Source of the DNA: Purshia tridentata
Taxonomy: Eukaryota > Streptophyta > Magnoliopsida > Rosales > Rosaceae
NCBI GenBank assembly: GCA_003254885.1
Contig: QANT01006002.1
Coordinates: 1-64,000, forward strand
Direction: 5' to 3'
DNA length: 64,000 nt
This document shows, one piece after another, positions 36,819 to 48,919 of the stretch. The notes under the pieces are model-generated. The model searched no databases, had not been told where the DNA came from, and was given only the letters and a program-made list of their open reading frames with translations. Position 1 is the stretch's first letter. Every line of letters starts with the position of its first letter. The translations under genes were made by a program, and so were the position numbers.

Positions 36819-38208
36819 ATGAAGCACAAGGCGCTACAGGAGTGCAAGGATTACGCGTCCAAATATGCGGAGTGCTCTTATGGGAGAACCGTATCTGTTG
36901 TTTGGAAATGTCGCCAACAAGCTAAAGAATTGAACAATTGCCTTCATCAATTGTAAGATCAATTCGTCTATTTGTGGCTGATCATTCATTATTCACAACC
37001 AAAATAAATAAATAATTGAACAGGGTCTTATTTCTCATAGTTAAATGTTTGATGTGGGAATGCTCTTGCCAACATTATAATGGCCTTTAAACTAGGCTTT
37101 TAGAATTTTGATTTGCTTTGCAGAATAGTATACTTGCGAAAATTGTTCATTTTATATGCTTTGTTGTGAGAGTACTACTAGTTTGGTAGTCTCTCAACTA
37201 ATCAGGTGGTTCTCAATCTGTTGTGTATTAGGAAGTCTTGACTGCCATATAGAAATGGAACCAATGTATCATAGAATTCATTGTTGATGATCATAGTTTA
37301 CATAAGTGCGAAACAGTTGAGGTGGTAGAGTGGTATTTAGATCATGGGATATGGTAGGATGTTGCCAGTGCTTGAGTCCATCAAGGCATTATTGCGATTT
37401 GGATAAATACGGTGGCAATTTTCGATGCTCATTTCTTAAATTAGGCTTTTGGGTTGTTGCAGTTAGTTTTCCTAGTGTTTAAACTTTACAGAGACCGAAA
37501 ATGTAAAATGCACCATGGTTTTGGAAGCCTTGTGAGAATAGCTATGCGCAATGTTTCCATGATTTGTTTTCTTTTCTAGTTTAGTGTCATCTGGCTATCA
37601 GATGCGTGGTAATGTTTCAAAATTCATGATTTATGGGAAGTGGATCATCACATAGCTCGTCAGGGACAACTTCTTATGCAATCTGTATCAACCTAGGCTT
37701 TAAATTTTGGTTTTTGGCATTGAATTGTAGTTAGAGAGGAGGGTAATCTAATTTTGAAACAGAAAAAGTATTCCATGTTTTATTGCATTTGCTTGAGAGA
37801 GCATAAAGAGAGGAGAGTTTCTCCTCAATATCACTATTGAATGGTAGTGCTAGGGCTTATCCTTAGTTTAACGCTTAGGGAATGGTGGCGGAGGGATGTG
37901 GGCATGTTTTATTTGTAACTACCTATTGCATAGCCTTTTCTATAGTCTCTGTGTAAGAGAAACAGATTCTTTAAAAGGGAGTTGAGTTTTAGCTAATATC
38001 TACATGTGCTTATACAAGTCGCATCACTATTGAAACTCATCATGGCTTAATTCTATAGTAAATGTGAGATACTAGTTTCTCTACGATTATGAATTTGTAA
38101 GTATCTTGACCATGTTTTGTTTTTTCCAGCACTAACGATGATGTCTTGGAGGAAATGAAGAGAGAATACATGCTTCAACAAGATGGGAAGGGGTCTGCAA
38201 AAGTCTAA
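36819..38208 (+). CDS. Twin CX9C mitochondrial protein, CMC1-like
   Basis: Two exons, 36819-36952 and 38130-38208, give a 70-aa protein that starts MKHKALQECKDYASKYAEC. It carries two CX9C motifs, C-KDYASKYAE-C and C-RQQAKELNN-C. In this family each pairs with the other to form two disulphide bonds in a helical hairpin after import by the Mia40 route into the mitochondrial intermembrane space. CMC1-type proteins help assemble cytochrome c oxidase. Length and sequence agree with the COX assembly mitochondrial protein family. The gene would be missed by a simple ORF search because neither exon is long. The 1.18-kb intron is unusually long for such a small gene. It is convergent with CCT6. Confidence 0.92.
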
Positions 38209-38940
38209 GTTCATGCTATATTAATGGAGCGTTTAATGTAGAATTTATTTTAGGGTTATCACACATTCCAGCAACAATTTCACAATAAGTTATATTGTTT
38301 TGATTTATGTTGTGGTGGAGCTGATGGGCAGAGGTGGTGTGTGAAACATTTTCTAATGAAAATTATTTTGTAAGTTTTCATATGGATCATGTAGTATTTC
38401 CTTGACTATAATTTATAGTTTCAATGTATTATACATAAATCATTTCCACCTTGAATTTATGTCCTATTTGAAGGATGGAAAACCTGGCCAATACAGTATT
38501 TTGAATCCATGTCAAAATACGTAAGTGCAAAATTTTGTCAAGAAGTCAAGTTTTTGATCGTCATTCTCTGAGGGAAATCCCTTTTGTCATGGTAAACAGA
38601 ATTAAAAGAACAAATATTTTGTTGTATATTAACCTAGAGAGTAATAACAATTCAAATATTCTTCCAGCAAAATCGTATAATATTTCCAGCAGGTTGACCC
38701 GTTTCAATCGGAAAACTGCGAAAATGAGAACAAAAAATTTCAAACAAAGTAGATGCTATATCACACAAATTCCTCATTCGTAATTAAAATTCCACAGTAG
38801 ATGCAAATTCAGATTCCCTCTTACAATCCTCAACAATACAACTGCCCCCAGTCAGTTACATTAAGATAGTTTCAACCAATCCATTGCACTGAAAACAAAA
38901 AGAGAAACTTCAGACGGCCAAAAATTCATGCGGAATGAAT
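38209..38940. other. Convergent intergenic region
   Basis: This holds the 3'UTRs of the CMC1-like gene and of CCT6. It is AT-rich and no further gene was recognised. Confidence 0.5.
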
Positions 38941-41900
38941 CTAACTTGGCTTCCGCATGTTCCGGCCAGCACGAATTACTTCATCCACCAACAGCAATTG
39001 AGATGCAATCACAGGCCTGCATAGAGTAGCCCAAACATCAGTGAGTTGCACAAACAAGAAAAAAATAAACAAAAAAAAAAGAGCACAGCAATGAAGATTA
39101 ATGGCCTTCCTAGTTTTAAACCAGAATTTTTCAAAATCTTGGTGGGTAATATGAAATGAATTCCCACATGACGTACCCTGAATTTATAATTTGCCGCTTC
39201 ACAGAGTAGTTGTCAAAGATACCCTCCATTTGTGGGTCAACGGTTTCTCCAGTGTGCTGATTTAGTCCCACAATGTTTCCCCGATCATGCTCTCCCTAAA
39301 AAAACATCCACATGGCAGAACAAAGCTTGGATGTGATTCTTTTTCAATCACTTAAAGGAAATATAATTACGTGAAAAACAGAGGAACTTTCATAGAAGTT
39401 ACCGTAAGAGCAATTATCATATCTTGTGTGTCTAGGCCTGCATTCTCAGCAAGTGTCTTGGGCACTACAAGCAGAGCATTGGCAAAAGCTTCAACTCCAA
39501 GTTGAGCTCTCTGTTCCAAGTTTGTCAACATCAAAAAGAAAAAAGCTTAGAAGGAGGCACTTAAAAGTATTCCCTACAAGGAAATTAAGGGAAGTATTCC
39601 ATTACCCCTTGAACAGTTTTCTTGACTTCATTCAGTAGATATTGTCTGGCTGCAACTTCAAACGCTCCAGCACCCTGAGTCACAAATGAAAAACATACAC
39701 AAATCACAATCTGATACATACACCAGAATCCACAATTTGTGCCCAAAGCATACAAACAAGGAAAGACTACAATTCAAAACAAAAAAGAAAAAAATATATG
39801 ATTGCAAGATTCCGTCGAAATTTCTAGTTGAACAAAACTTACTAATATAACAGCTTCATCTTCAATTGTATTTTTAACTGCCCTCAGGCCATCACGAACA
39901 GCATCCTTAATCTGGGCAATAGTATGGTCATTAGGCCCTGCAACATTAAAAGTGACAATAAAGATTACATCACCGTAGGACTTACCAATGGCAACAGAAT
40001 GATGCCAGGTAAATTATTGACTAGGGGATAACAAAAAAGAATTATATAGAGATTTTGCAAGCTACGTAAAGCTAACAACAGAGTACCTTTGATTAAGATT
40101 GTGCAAGAATGAGGGTTTTTCACATTTTCGATGAATGTATACTTCTCTTCACCAAGAACATGCTCGTATACAAGTCCAGCCCAACCAAGGCAATCAGGAG
40201 TTAAATCATCTACAGAGTTTATAGCCTCCCCTCCACAAGCCAAAACCAAACGTTCCATATTTCTCCTCTTTGCTCTTCTCAGAGCAATAATCTACAAAAC
40301 CATGGGATCAGAAGAACATAATGCAAGAGAAAAAAAACAATTTGAAGCAAATCATAGCTAGGTCACAACAAAATGCTAATAAAATAGTTGTGCTGTCTAT
40401 GTGATCCTCTTTCTACTACAACGATGTTTTATTTGACGAGACGAGACTGTCTGAAAACATTATCCTGATAAGGGTATCCCTGAGCATTTAGGTGATTCCA
40501 CTAAACAATCCCAAGAAAAAAAAAAGTTGAGTTAAACCGCCATTAACAAATTTAAAGGATGCCCATTTTCATCATGTCACTTATTGTCATGATCAAGATT
40601 CATATTGACATGCTTGTAAAATTCTTATAGTATCTAATGGTCTAGCAAAAGCATGAAATAATAATTTCAGAGCAATAATTCCAAGTCTCTTATACTCCCA
40701 ATTGCACAAATTTTACAAAAGCAATAGAGAATAATGAAGCCGTTGCAGAATTTTCCAGCATATTAATTTTCTATAGGTATTTCCAGAATATAGTTTTGGA
40801 GGGGTCTCCAGATCTTTACCAAAGTGATATGTTGTTTAGTCTTTGATAAATTCATACACATTTTGACCAGAGGTAATGTGGATAATATGTATATATATAT
40901 ATATATACTGAAAAATAATTGGGAAAAAAGACAACAATAATTATCCATGACTTACCCCCGCCCTTGCGAGAAGGTCCAGAGATGGGGGATCAATTCCTTT
41001 CTGATTGATAACGACAAAATTATTATCATTACCAGAGCAAACCTGCGAATCAACAAGTGTAGAAATTTCAGAATCCACAATGTAGAAATGCTAGTGTACT
41101 ACATGATCATCTATATCCTGCATAAGTGTGAAGATCTACCTTATTCTTCAGCTCAATGATTTTACCAACTCTTTCATCAACCTGACGCCTTTCAGCTGCA
41201 ACCATTGCTTCTCTCTGCTCCGCATTTGAATAGAAAAAGCCTGAATTTACTTCACTGAGAAGAAAACCATCAAATTCATAATGATCAGAATTTATATAAA
41301 CAGAGAATGCTAACTGTTCAAATCACCATATTTCAATTATAGTCTTTATGAATAAAAAATGAGCTCCATATAGCAAGCACAATCAAAAAGACAATACTTC
41401 CAACGCAATCACCTTTGCTGAAAGAAAGAATGAGCCCCATATCTAACACCACATCCACCATTATAAAGACATTTGAATATAAAGTTATAAACATAGTTAC
41501 ACAAAGATGTTCTTTTACCTTTTCTCATACTCCAAAGATACATTGCATGTCAAGATGTAACAATTCTCTGCTCGCCGCTTCATATCAGGATGCCTAGAAC
41601 CATGATCAAGGACAAGACCCTCAACCTAGAATAGGACATAAATGAACTGAGAACCCACAGGACCACAGTTACTAATATTCTATAAACAACAACACTATTA
41701 TGCTTGCACCATGCAACCAAAACAGTTGAGTAATTACTAGGCAGCATCATCATTATTCATCGAAATATAAGGACTATCTGAGAGGTAGAGCAGAAAATAT
41801 AAGTATTAACATACCAAACGTGTGTCTACATCAAATTTATGGCGCATGTGCATAATCTCCACCATAAATAGATCAGCGGCTTCCTCAGGCTTGCGAATGC

Positions 41901-43867
41901 AAAGAACCTGTCATTTATGAAACCATAGTTTGTCACACATCAAGATGCAAGAAGTCTACAACAAATTCTAGATTCCATAAGCCACTAAAGAAGTTGAAAA
42001 TCAGAAGCAAAGTGAAATAAGCAATATTTCAAGCACTCTTACAAAAACCACAAACACTCACCGCATTAACGACTATGTCAGTCAATTGATCTGCTAAGGC
42101 TTCATATAACTGCACAAGCAAACATGTCAGAGTCAAATGATATAGCATGTAAACAAAATTCATTTATTTTCAGAGCAGGAGGAAAACCTAGGAGCAAACC
42201 CCAACTCTTCCCTAAACCCTTTCCACACAAAAGACTAAAATAAACTAAATAAAACGGAATACAAGATACCTTTGTTCGCACAGTTGTCCTTGCTACCATT
42301 CTTAGAATCTCTTTGTCAGGTTCATTGCCCATCACCACAGGAGTTTTAAATTTCTCAAGAAACTGAAGCGTTGCCCTTTTGGCAATCTCAAAACCATCAA
42401 CCAGGACACGTGGGTGCATCCCTGAAAGAAACATAAACTCATTGTCAAGGGCACACAATAAAATTTTTTTTAATATATATATATTTTAAAAAAATATTAA
42501 CATGTGTCCAGCTTTTCTTTGCCACCAAAATGTCTGACCAAATAATGTCTGCTTTCTAATTTATAATCAAGACTGAAACAGCTGCTTGATTTCCAGATCT
42601 TAAAAGCAATAAAACTGGTTTTACAACCAAGCAGACCCTCATTTCCCACTTGAACTAGAAAAATCTAACTGAATTGATAGCATCTGATATAAATAAAAGA
42701 TGCCACAAATTCTAAAATAGAAGCTCATCCCATAGGAAGTTGAGAAGTTCAATTGAATTTAGATATGCCATTTAAACAAACGCGCAACTTCGTTTATTAA
42801 TAAAATATAATCAATGAATTCCTATAATCACCATTCATAGGGCAAGAATAACCTTTACTTTTTTATTATATTTTCAACAATATGGAAGGCCATGATTCCC
42901 ATATAAAACTCCAAAAGAACAGACAAGGCGCTACATGAAAATCTAGAATAGCACTTCCATTCAGGTGTGAAGCCATTTCATAGATGTACAGTATTTAATG
43001 CATACAGAAAAAGGAAGAAATTAATTGGATGAAATAGAGAAATTTTGCAGAACCACAAGGTGCAAAGCTCTGAAAGTAACCATACAGAAGTTGATCTATA
43101 TATGAAGAACCAGAGATCAAGTTGTTCTATCATCAGTTAAAAGGTAACTGCAAGTCTGTGACAACCAACCTTCATCAATGTATCGTTCTGATTGTTTCAT
43201 AAGCTCGCCGATGAACAGAACAGTAGACGTGGTGCCATCTCCACTTATGTCATCTTGAGCAACAGCTGTCCTTGCAATCATAATCGCTGTTGGGTTTTGA
43301 ATTTGCTGCAGCAATTTGAAGGAAACACCGTTTAACACACCATAATAAGGACAAGCAACGCATATGCAGGAACATGATGGATAAACATATTTAATAGCTA
43401 AATCCATACAATCATTTGGAGGAAAACCTAAACCACACTTGAATGCACCTCCGGATTCTTACATTTGGAAATATTCAAGTCATTAACAAACGCAATCCAT
43501 TAACAGAGCCTCAACTAACAGCTAAAAAACACCTTCTGAAAAAGCGATTATACCAACTGGAGATCTAGGGTTTAGAGAAAGAACCGTACCATTTCTTTGA
43601 GGAGAGTATTGCCATCTTTAGTGAGCTTGATGTCTCCGGCTCCACCAACAAGCCTGGAACACAAAATAAAAAAGTGAGAAAATAAAAAGAAAATTGAAAA
43701 AAGAAAAACAAGAACTAGTTTCATTTCGCGTACATTTTGATGGTTCCCTTGGGACCAAGGTTAGTTTTCAGGACATCCTGCAAACCCTTGGCTGCGTTGA
43801 TGTTCATGTGCAGAGCCGCCGATTTGTTCAGCACCTCCGCATTTGGATTCAGCACTCGCAACGACAT
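38941..43867 (-). CDS. CCT6: T-complex chaperonin subunit zeta (CCT6)
   Basis: Fifteen exons on the minus strand: 43867-43734, 43653-43590, 43305-43170, 42421-42270, 42109-42062, 41907-41815, 41625-41519, 41254-41140, 41042-40956, 40291-40087, 39937-39843, 39674-39606, 39510-39403, 39295-39177 and 39016-38941. They give 535 aa, the normal length. Group II chaperonin ATP-site motifs are in place: LGPKGT near residue 37, GDGTTS at 88-93 and GAGAFE at 413-418. The N-terminus [12 protein letters not shown] is typical of CCT zeta. CCT is a double eight-subunit ring in the cytosol that folds actin, tubulin and other proteins. All introns are GT-AG. The small internal exon 42109-42062 (16 codons) fits the family sequence exactly. 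Confidence 0.97.
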
Positions 43868-46358
43868 CGTTTTCTGCTTCCTCCTATTCTTCTTCTTCTT
43901 CTTCTGCTCGAGCGAAGTGGCCGAGCGAGTGAGCGAGTGAGTGAGTGAGAGTGAGAGGTTTTGAAGCTTTTGAGTTCGCGAAGTAGTAGAAGCTAGAAAC
44001 CTTTAAGTTTATGAATCGCAGAGCGTGGGTTTTAGGTCTTTCTGGAGTTTGGTTATTTGGTTTGCACTTTGCGCCGTTCTCTTTTTTATTTTTATTTTTT
44101 GGTATACCAGTGCGATTAGGGTCACCAGCAAGCCGGGCCGGTCCAAGCTTGGTCTAATGGGCTAAAATATAAGTCCACGAGTCATAAGCCATGAATCGAA
44201 ACCGTTAAAATCGAGCCCAAATTTTTATTTTTTAAAATTGGCCATAAATTTATAATGGGCCAAGAAATTTGGTAAGAATTTATGATCAGTATCGGAGTAC
44301 CCAGACATTCCATTCATGATTCATGCATAGTGGAATGGTCAAAAAGAAGGAGAAGAAAGAGAAGAATAATTTAAAGAAAAGATGGCTTGACACACCATTT
44401 GCAGGTCAAGTCCCAGATTCTTAGGGCCGGCCTAGAATCTACAACTTTAACAATCATGCATGAAACTTGCGAAAATCAGTGAGGAGAATATGAGTGGTGT
44501 AAGATCTTTGTGGATGGATTTCCTGAGGTATTTTGATAGGGAAGATACTCAGGTTTAAATAAATCTATCAAGGTCGATCAGATTTGTGGTATAAAATCTT
44601 TAAGTAGAACCCGACTTAATCATGAATCTCCAAGACAAGGTTCATCATCTATTTTACTTTGAAATTACGTAAAGAATTTTCAGATTTCTTATCAGGTACC
44701 GAATTTTTCAATGTAGTACTAAAAAGGAGATATCTGCAGATATATCATATCATAATTTTGGCCAAAAGTAAGGCATCTTTTTGAAAAGTAATTTATGGAC
44801 AGCTTTTGAATTTTCTCCGCTACTGTTGTTTTAGCTGATTATGTTCACTTTTCAATTTTCGTAGCATCATGAACATTGTACGTATATGATGGTCTAAATG
44901 TCTAATAGTAGCATGAGATTATGTGAAGTTCCCTTTCACTTGCTAATAATGGTATGTGGAGTAGACTAGTAGTAAAATGTCGTCAGGAAAAGCTTTTTTG
45001 CAGTACTGAAAGGTCTGAAACCTTTCGTTGAAGAATATTAATGTACTTTCATAATATATATATATATGTATATGGAATATATGTATATGGAAGATGCATG
45101 GAAAACAAATATTCCAAGGCATGCAAGTACGTGTACACAATAAAGAACAAAATCTAATTTCAATAAGAATTTACTTTACTTCCACGTTGTTGATAGATAT
45201 ATATTCCATCTATTTTTGTGTGATCTCTTGGTCCTTTTTTGGACAACTTGTGCAGTAGTCAGGACAGTGATAATGTTCTGGTTTTTGGCTGGAGAAACAA
45301 TGTACGTGGTCAATCAAAGTTCAAAAATTCATAAATTTCATAGCCTGAGAGAGTTATGGAAATAATTAAAATAACCCATAATGATTATTATGGTAGTGAC
45401 AGAAGAATTTTCTCTCAGTCCTTCAGTGATTAATTGCATGTAGTTTCAGATAAACTCAGTTTTAGTATTGGAATAGTCAGCATGCAGAGATTTCTTTTTC
45501 TTTTTCTTTTTTCTTTTTTTCTGCTGATAAGCCCAGTAGAGAAATTGGGCACATAAAGATGATGGAATAAGTTGAGCATAAAGAGTCGCAAAAAACAGAG
45601 TAAGATAATCAGATATTTGAAGAATAAAGTTGACTGTCCATTTGCATGTGTTTGGAATTTTGAGAATATTCATCCTAACTAAAATCAAGAAAGTACTCAA
45701 GTGTCTAGGCAAATCCATTAGCAAACCATACCATAGACTTCCAGAAGAGGTTAGGTTAAATACTCTGCATGTCCATTCTTAAATTTCACATGACTTGCTC
45801 TGGCTATGCATTAGTACTTTTAGATTTCAGGTGCCTAATTTATTGACCTTTTGGATTGTGAGTGACAGATATTGCTTTTCAGTTTTTAGGTAAAGTTTCA
45901 GAAAAATAAATTTTAGTGTGGGAAATGATAATGCTTCAATCTAATCAGCAAAAAGAAAAATGCCAACAGAATATTTGGAAAAGCAGCATTTCTAAACCAG
46001 CAGCATGCAGCCCGATGATATTGATAAGTTTCATCTGTTGATCTTCATTTCATTATCTTCTCACTGCTTGACATTTTTAATCTTGAGGGTCGACTCTGGA
46101 CGATATTTTAGACAAGTTGCCTGAATTGTTCTCAGTGTGATAAAGCCAATCCAATTAAGCCGCTCTAATAATACAAGTTGCATGACCACACACCCAAGAC
46201 CAGAGTTCGAACCTCCTCTTTCCGTCTGGCATCCTGTGAACAGAATCTGCGTGACAGCATATGCTCAGTTCATAGTCCACTTGTCAGATAAAGAGATAGG
46301 GAAGCCTCCTTTCACAATGAGCTAGAACCTTTCTCTCTGCCCTAATGTTCTCATTTTC
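43868..46358. other. Divergent intergenic region between CCT6 and carboxylesterase
   Basis: The first 400 bases include the CCT6 5' region. TGGGCT and TGGGCC-type site II elements occur near 44157 and 44258; these are common in promoters of plant housekeeping genes. The remainder is AT-rich. A phrase near 46200, agagttcgaacctcctct, resembles the complement of a tRNA B box and may be a SINE or other retroelement trace. No gene was recognised. Confidence 0.4.
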
Positions 46359-46368
46359 TATATAAATA
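46359..46368 (+). promoter_or_regulatory. TATA box of the carboxylesterase gene
   Basis: TATATAAATA lies 97-106 bases before the ATG at 46465. A transcription start about 30 bases downstream (near 46390) would leave the in-frame ATG at 46387 outside or at the very start of the mRNA. This favours 46465 as the start codon. Confidence 0.65.
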
Positions 46369-46464
46369 GCTTTCAAGGCATGCAATATGTCACATTCACA
46401 TCCACACCACCAAGTCCACAAGACCACATACTATTCCATACTATATTGCATGAGATTTAAAAGA

Positions 46465-47493
46465 ATGGCAGCCCTTTCTCTTGATCCAAGACTCAATCTT
46501 CAAGCAGTTAAGAACTCTCCTCACCAACATGGAGTTGTTCTCGAAGAAATTGAAGGCCTTATCAGAGTTCACAAAGATGGATACATTGAAAGGCCTCCAA
46601 TTATCCCCAGTGTCCCAAGCACTCTAGCATTGCCACACGGTGTCACAGCCCGTGACGTTTTCATTGACAAATTTACCAACTTATGGGCACGTATTTACGT
46701 TCCATGCCACCCCGGAACCCTCCCTCTGCTTGTTTACTTCCATGGTGGTGGATTCTGTGTTGGTTCTGCCGCTTGGAGTTGTTACCATGAGTTCCTCTCC
46801 AACCTTGCTTCCAAAGCAGGCTGTATCATCATCTCTGTGAATTACCGTTTAGCCCCTGAGAGCCGTCTCCCTTCTGCTTATGATGATGGGGTCAACACTG
46901 TGATGTGGGTGAAGCAACAAGCCTTGAGCGAGTGTACTGAGCAAAAATGGTGGTCAACAAAGTGCAACCTGTCAAGCTTGTTCCTAGTTGGTGACAGTGC
47001 AGGGGCTAACATAGCCTACAACGTGACCACACGGTTAGGTTCCAGTGGACCCTCAAGTCTAAACCCACTGCGTCTCAAGGGCACCATCTTGATCCAACCT
47101 TTCTTTGGAGGAGAGGCTCGAACTGAGTCCGAGAAATATGCAACTCAGCCACCAAACTCTGCACTGACTCTTTCAAACTCTGATGTGTATTGGCGGATGG
47201 CTCTGCCATTTGGGGCCAACAAGGACCATCCATGGTGCAACCCTCTGGCAAATGGCGTGGCCAAGTTGAGGGACTGGAGACTCCCAACCATAATGGTGTG
47301 CGTATCAGAATTGGATATATTGAAGGATAGGAATCTGGAGTTCTGCAATGGATTGACTAGCATGGGGAAAATGGTGGAAACAGTAATGTACAAAGGGGTT
47401 GGACATGCATTCCAAGTATTGCATAACTCTCAGCTCTCTCATACGAGGACTCAAGAATTAATATCTCATATCAAGGCCTTCATCAACCAATGA
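46465..47493 (+). CDS. CXE-type carboxylesterase, GID1/hormone-sensitive lipase fold
   Basis: A single exon encodes 342 aa. It is an alpha/beta hydrolase of the plant carboxylesterase (CXE) family with the oxyanion-hole motif HGGG at 93-96 and the nucleophile motif GDSAG with Ser178. Asp284 and His314 complete a full catalytic triad, unlike the GID1 gibberellin receptors, which have lost the His. It is expected to hydrolyse short carboxylic esters; the substrate is unknown. Similarity and the position next to CCT6 suggest Arabidopsis CXE17 (At5g16080). The reading frame stays open to an ATG at 46387, but the TATA position and the family's usual N-terminus (MAALSLDPRLNLQ) favour 46465. No signal peptide is seen, so a cytosolic location is likely. 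Confidence 0.93.
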   Translation: MAALSLDPRLNLQAVKNSPHQHGVVLEEIEGLIRVHKDGYIERPPIIPSVPSTLALPHGVTARDVFIDKFTNLWARIYVPCHPGTLPLLVYFHGGGFCVGSAAWSCYHEFLSNLASKAGCIIISVNYRLAPESRLPSAYDDGVNTVMWVKQQALSECTEQKWWSTKCNLSSLFLVGDSAGANIAYNVTTRLGSSGPSSLNPLRLKGTILIQPFFGGEARTESEKYATQPPNSALTLSNSDVYWRMALPFGANKDHPWCNPLANGVAKLRDWRLPTIMVCVSELDILKDRNLEFCNGLTSMGKMVETVMYKGVGHAFQVLHNSQLSHTRTQELISHIKAFINQ

Positions 47494-48919
47494 GTACTAC
47501 TACTAGTGGATTTCTTTTTTTTTCTTTTTTCTTTTAGTTTGATATATATTATAACTTATAGGTATGTAGTATGTGCATATAATTAAAAAGTCTCTCATTA
47601 TAGCCTTAAAGATAATCCAAACAGTGTGAAGAATGATATTAGAGAAATGAATTAGGATTAGAATATGGCTAAATTTAGTTATATTTGGATGTAATGTAAC
47701 CAACCAAAAAAAGTATGTCAACTACTTGTTATGTATTATTATTATACATATAAATATTTTTTGTTTTCATTTGATGATAAACGTTATATAGATATTTGGC
47801 TCTTCCTATTATGAAAAGTATATATTTTGGCTCTTACTAAAGAGAAGATAAAAAACTAATCTGCTAGGAAGAAGCTTTTCCACAATTCATAAGTTTTTTT
47901 TTTATAAATAATTTAATTTTTCATATCATCTAAATAAATACTTGAAAAGCATCAATGATTGACTTTAGATATTCTTAAAAGTAATTTGGAATGAATAGAT
48001 GTAAAAAAATTAAAATGACTCGAGTTACAAACTGAAATTATCAATGTACGACTTGATATGTCCCAAGGAACGATTTAAGATGCCTCTAAATCGTGGCTAA
48101 AGAATAATCTGCTAGGAAGAAGCTTTTCCACAATTCATATCATCTAAATAAATACTTGAAAAGCATTAATGATTGACTTTAGATATTCTTAAAAGTAATT
48201 TGGAATGAATAGATGTAAAAATAATTAAAATGACTCGAGTTACAAACTGAAATTATCAATGTACGACTTGATATGTCCCAAGAAACGATTTAAGATGCCT
48301 CTAAATCGTGGCTAAAGATTTTCTAAAGAAACATTTGGAAAGCATCAATGCTTGACTTCAAGATTATTCCTTGGAACAATTTAGAATGCATAAATGTAAA
48401 AAAATTTGAAATGACTCAAACTACAAATTGAAATTTTCAATATACAATTTGGAATGCCTTAATAAATGACTTGAAATGCCCTAAAATACGACTTGAGATC
48501 TACTAAGACAATACTTAAGAAGCGTCAATTCTTAGCGTCAATTCTTAACTTAATTAAAATATTCCTAGTAACAATTTGGAATGAATAAATGTGAACTGCC
48601 TTAAGTTGTACTACTTGGAATGTCCTAATGGATGACTTGAGATATCCTAAAGCACGGCTTAACATCCTTTAGGCAAATACTTGGGAAGGAATTAGGATTT
48701 AGAAATTGTTTGATTGCATACTAATACGACATGCCGTTCTCCGTGTGAAAAGGCACGAAACATACTGCATGTCGTTCGTGGTCTGCATCTCGTTTCATCT
48801 CGCTCGTAAAACTGTTTGTTTCCGTTGCATTACACGATTATCAGATCAAATCGTTGGACTCTCTAGTGTTTGAGCTTCTTCAATCTTCTTCGTTTTTGAT
48901 CACTGTGTTGCTTACTCGA
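47494..48919. other. Intergenic region with tandem array
   Basis: The first 200 bases are the carboxylesterase 3'UTR. The centre is the tandem array annotated separately. The last 200 bases before 48920 are less AT-rich and probably hold the SWEETIE promoter and 5'UTR. Confidence 0.5.
47858..48690. repeat. Four-copy tandem array, about 180-245 bp per copy
   Basis: Copy one (47858-48102) and copy two (48106-48317) are nearly identical. They start aatctgctaggaagaagctt and end cgtggctaaag; copy one carries an extra 34-base AT-rich insertion. Copies three (48318-48497) and four (48498-48690) keep the order of motifs (acttgaaaagcat-like, ttggaatgaataaatgt, gacttgagat) but have diverged strongly. 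There is no coding potential. The gradient suggests a recent duplication added to an older array. Confidence 0.85.

Noticed and set aside
46150-46230. Possible tRNA gene suggested by gttcgaacc
   Set aside because: Only a B-box-like motif is present; no acceptor stem, A box or anticodon arm could be formed.
46387-46464. Longer carboxylesterase N-terminus
   Set aside because: The upstream ATG would sit at about the predicted transcription start, and the extra 26 residues do not resemble the family.
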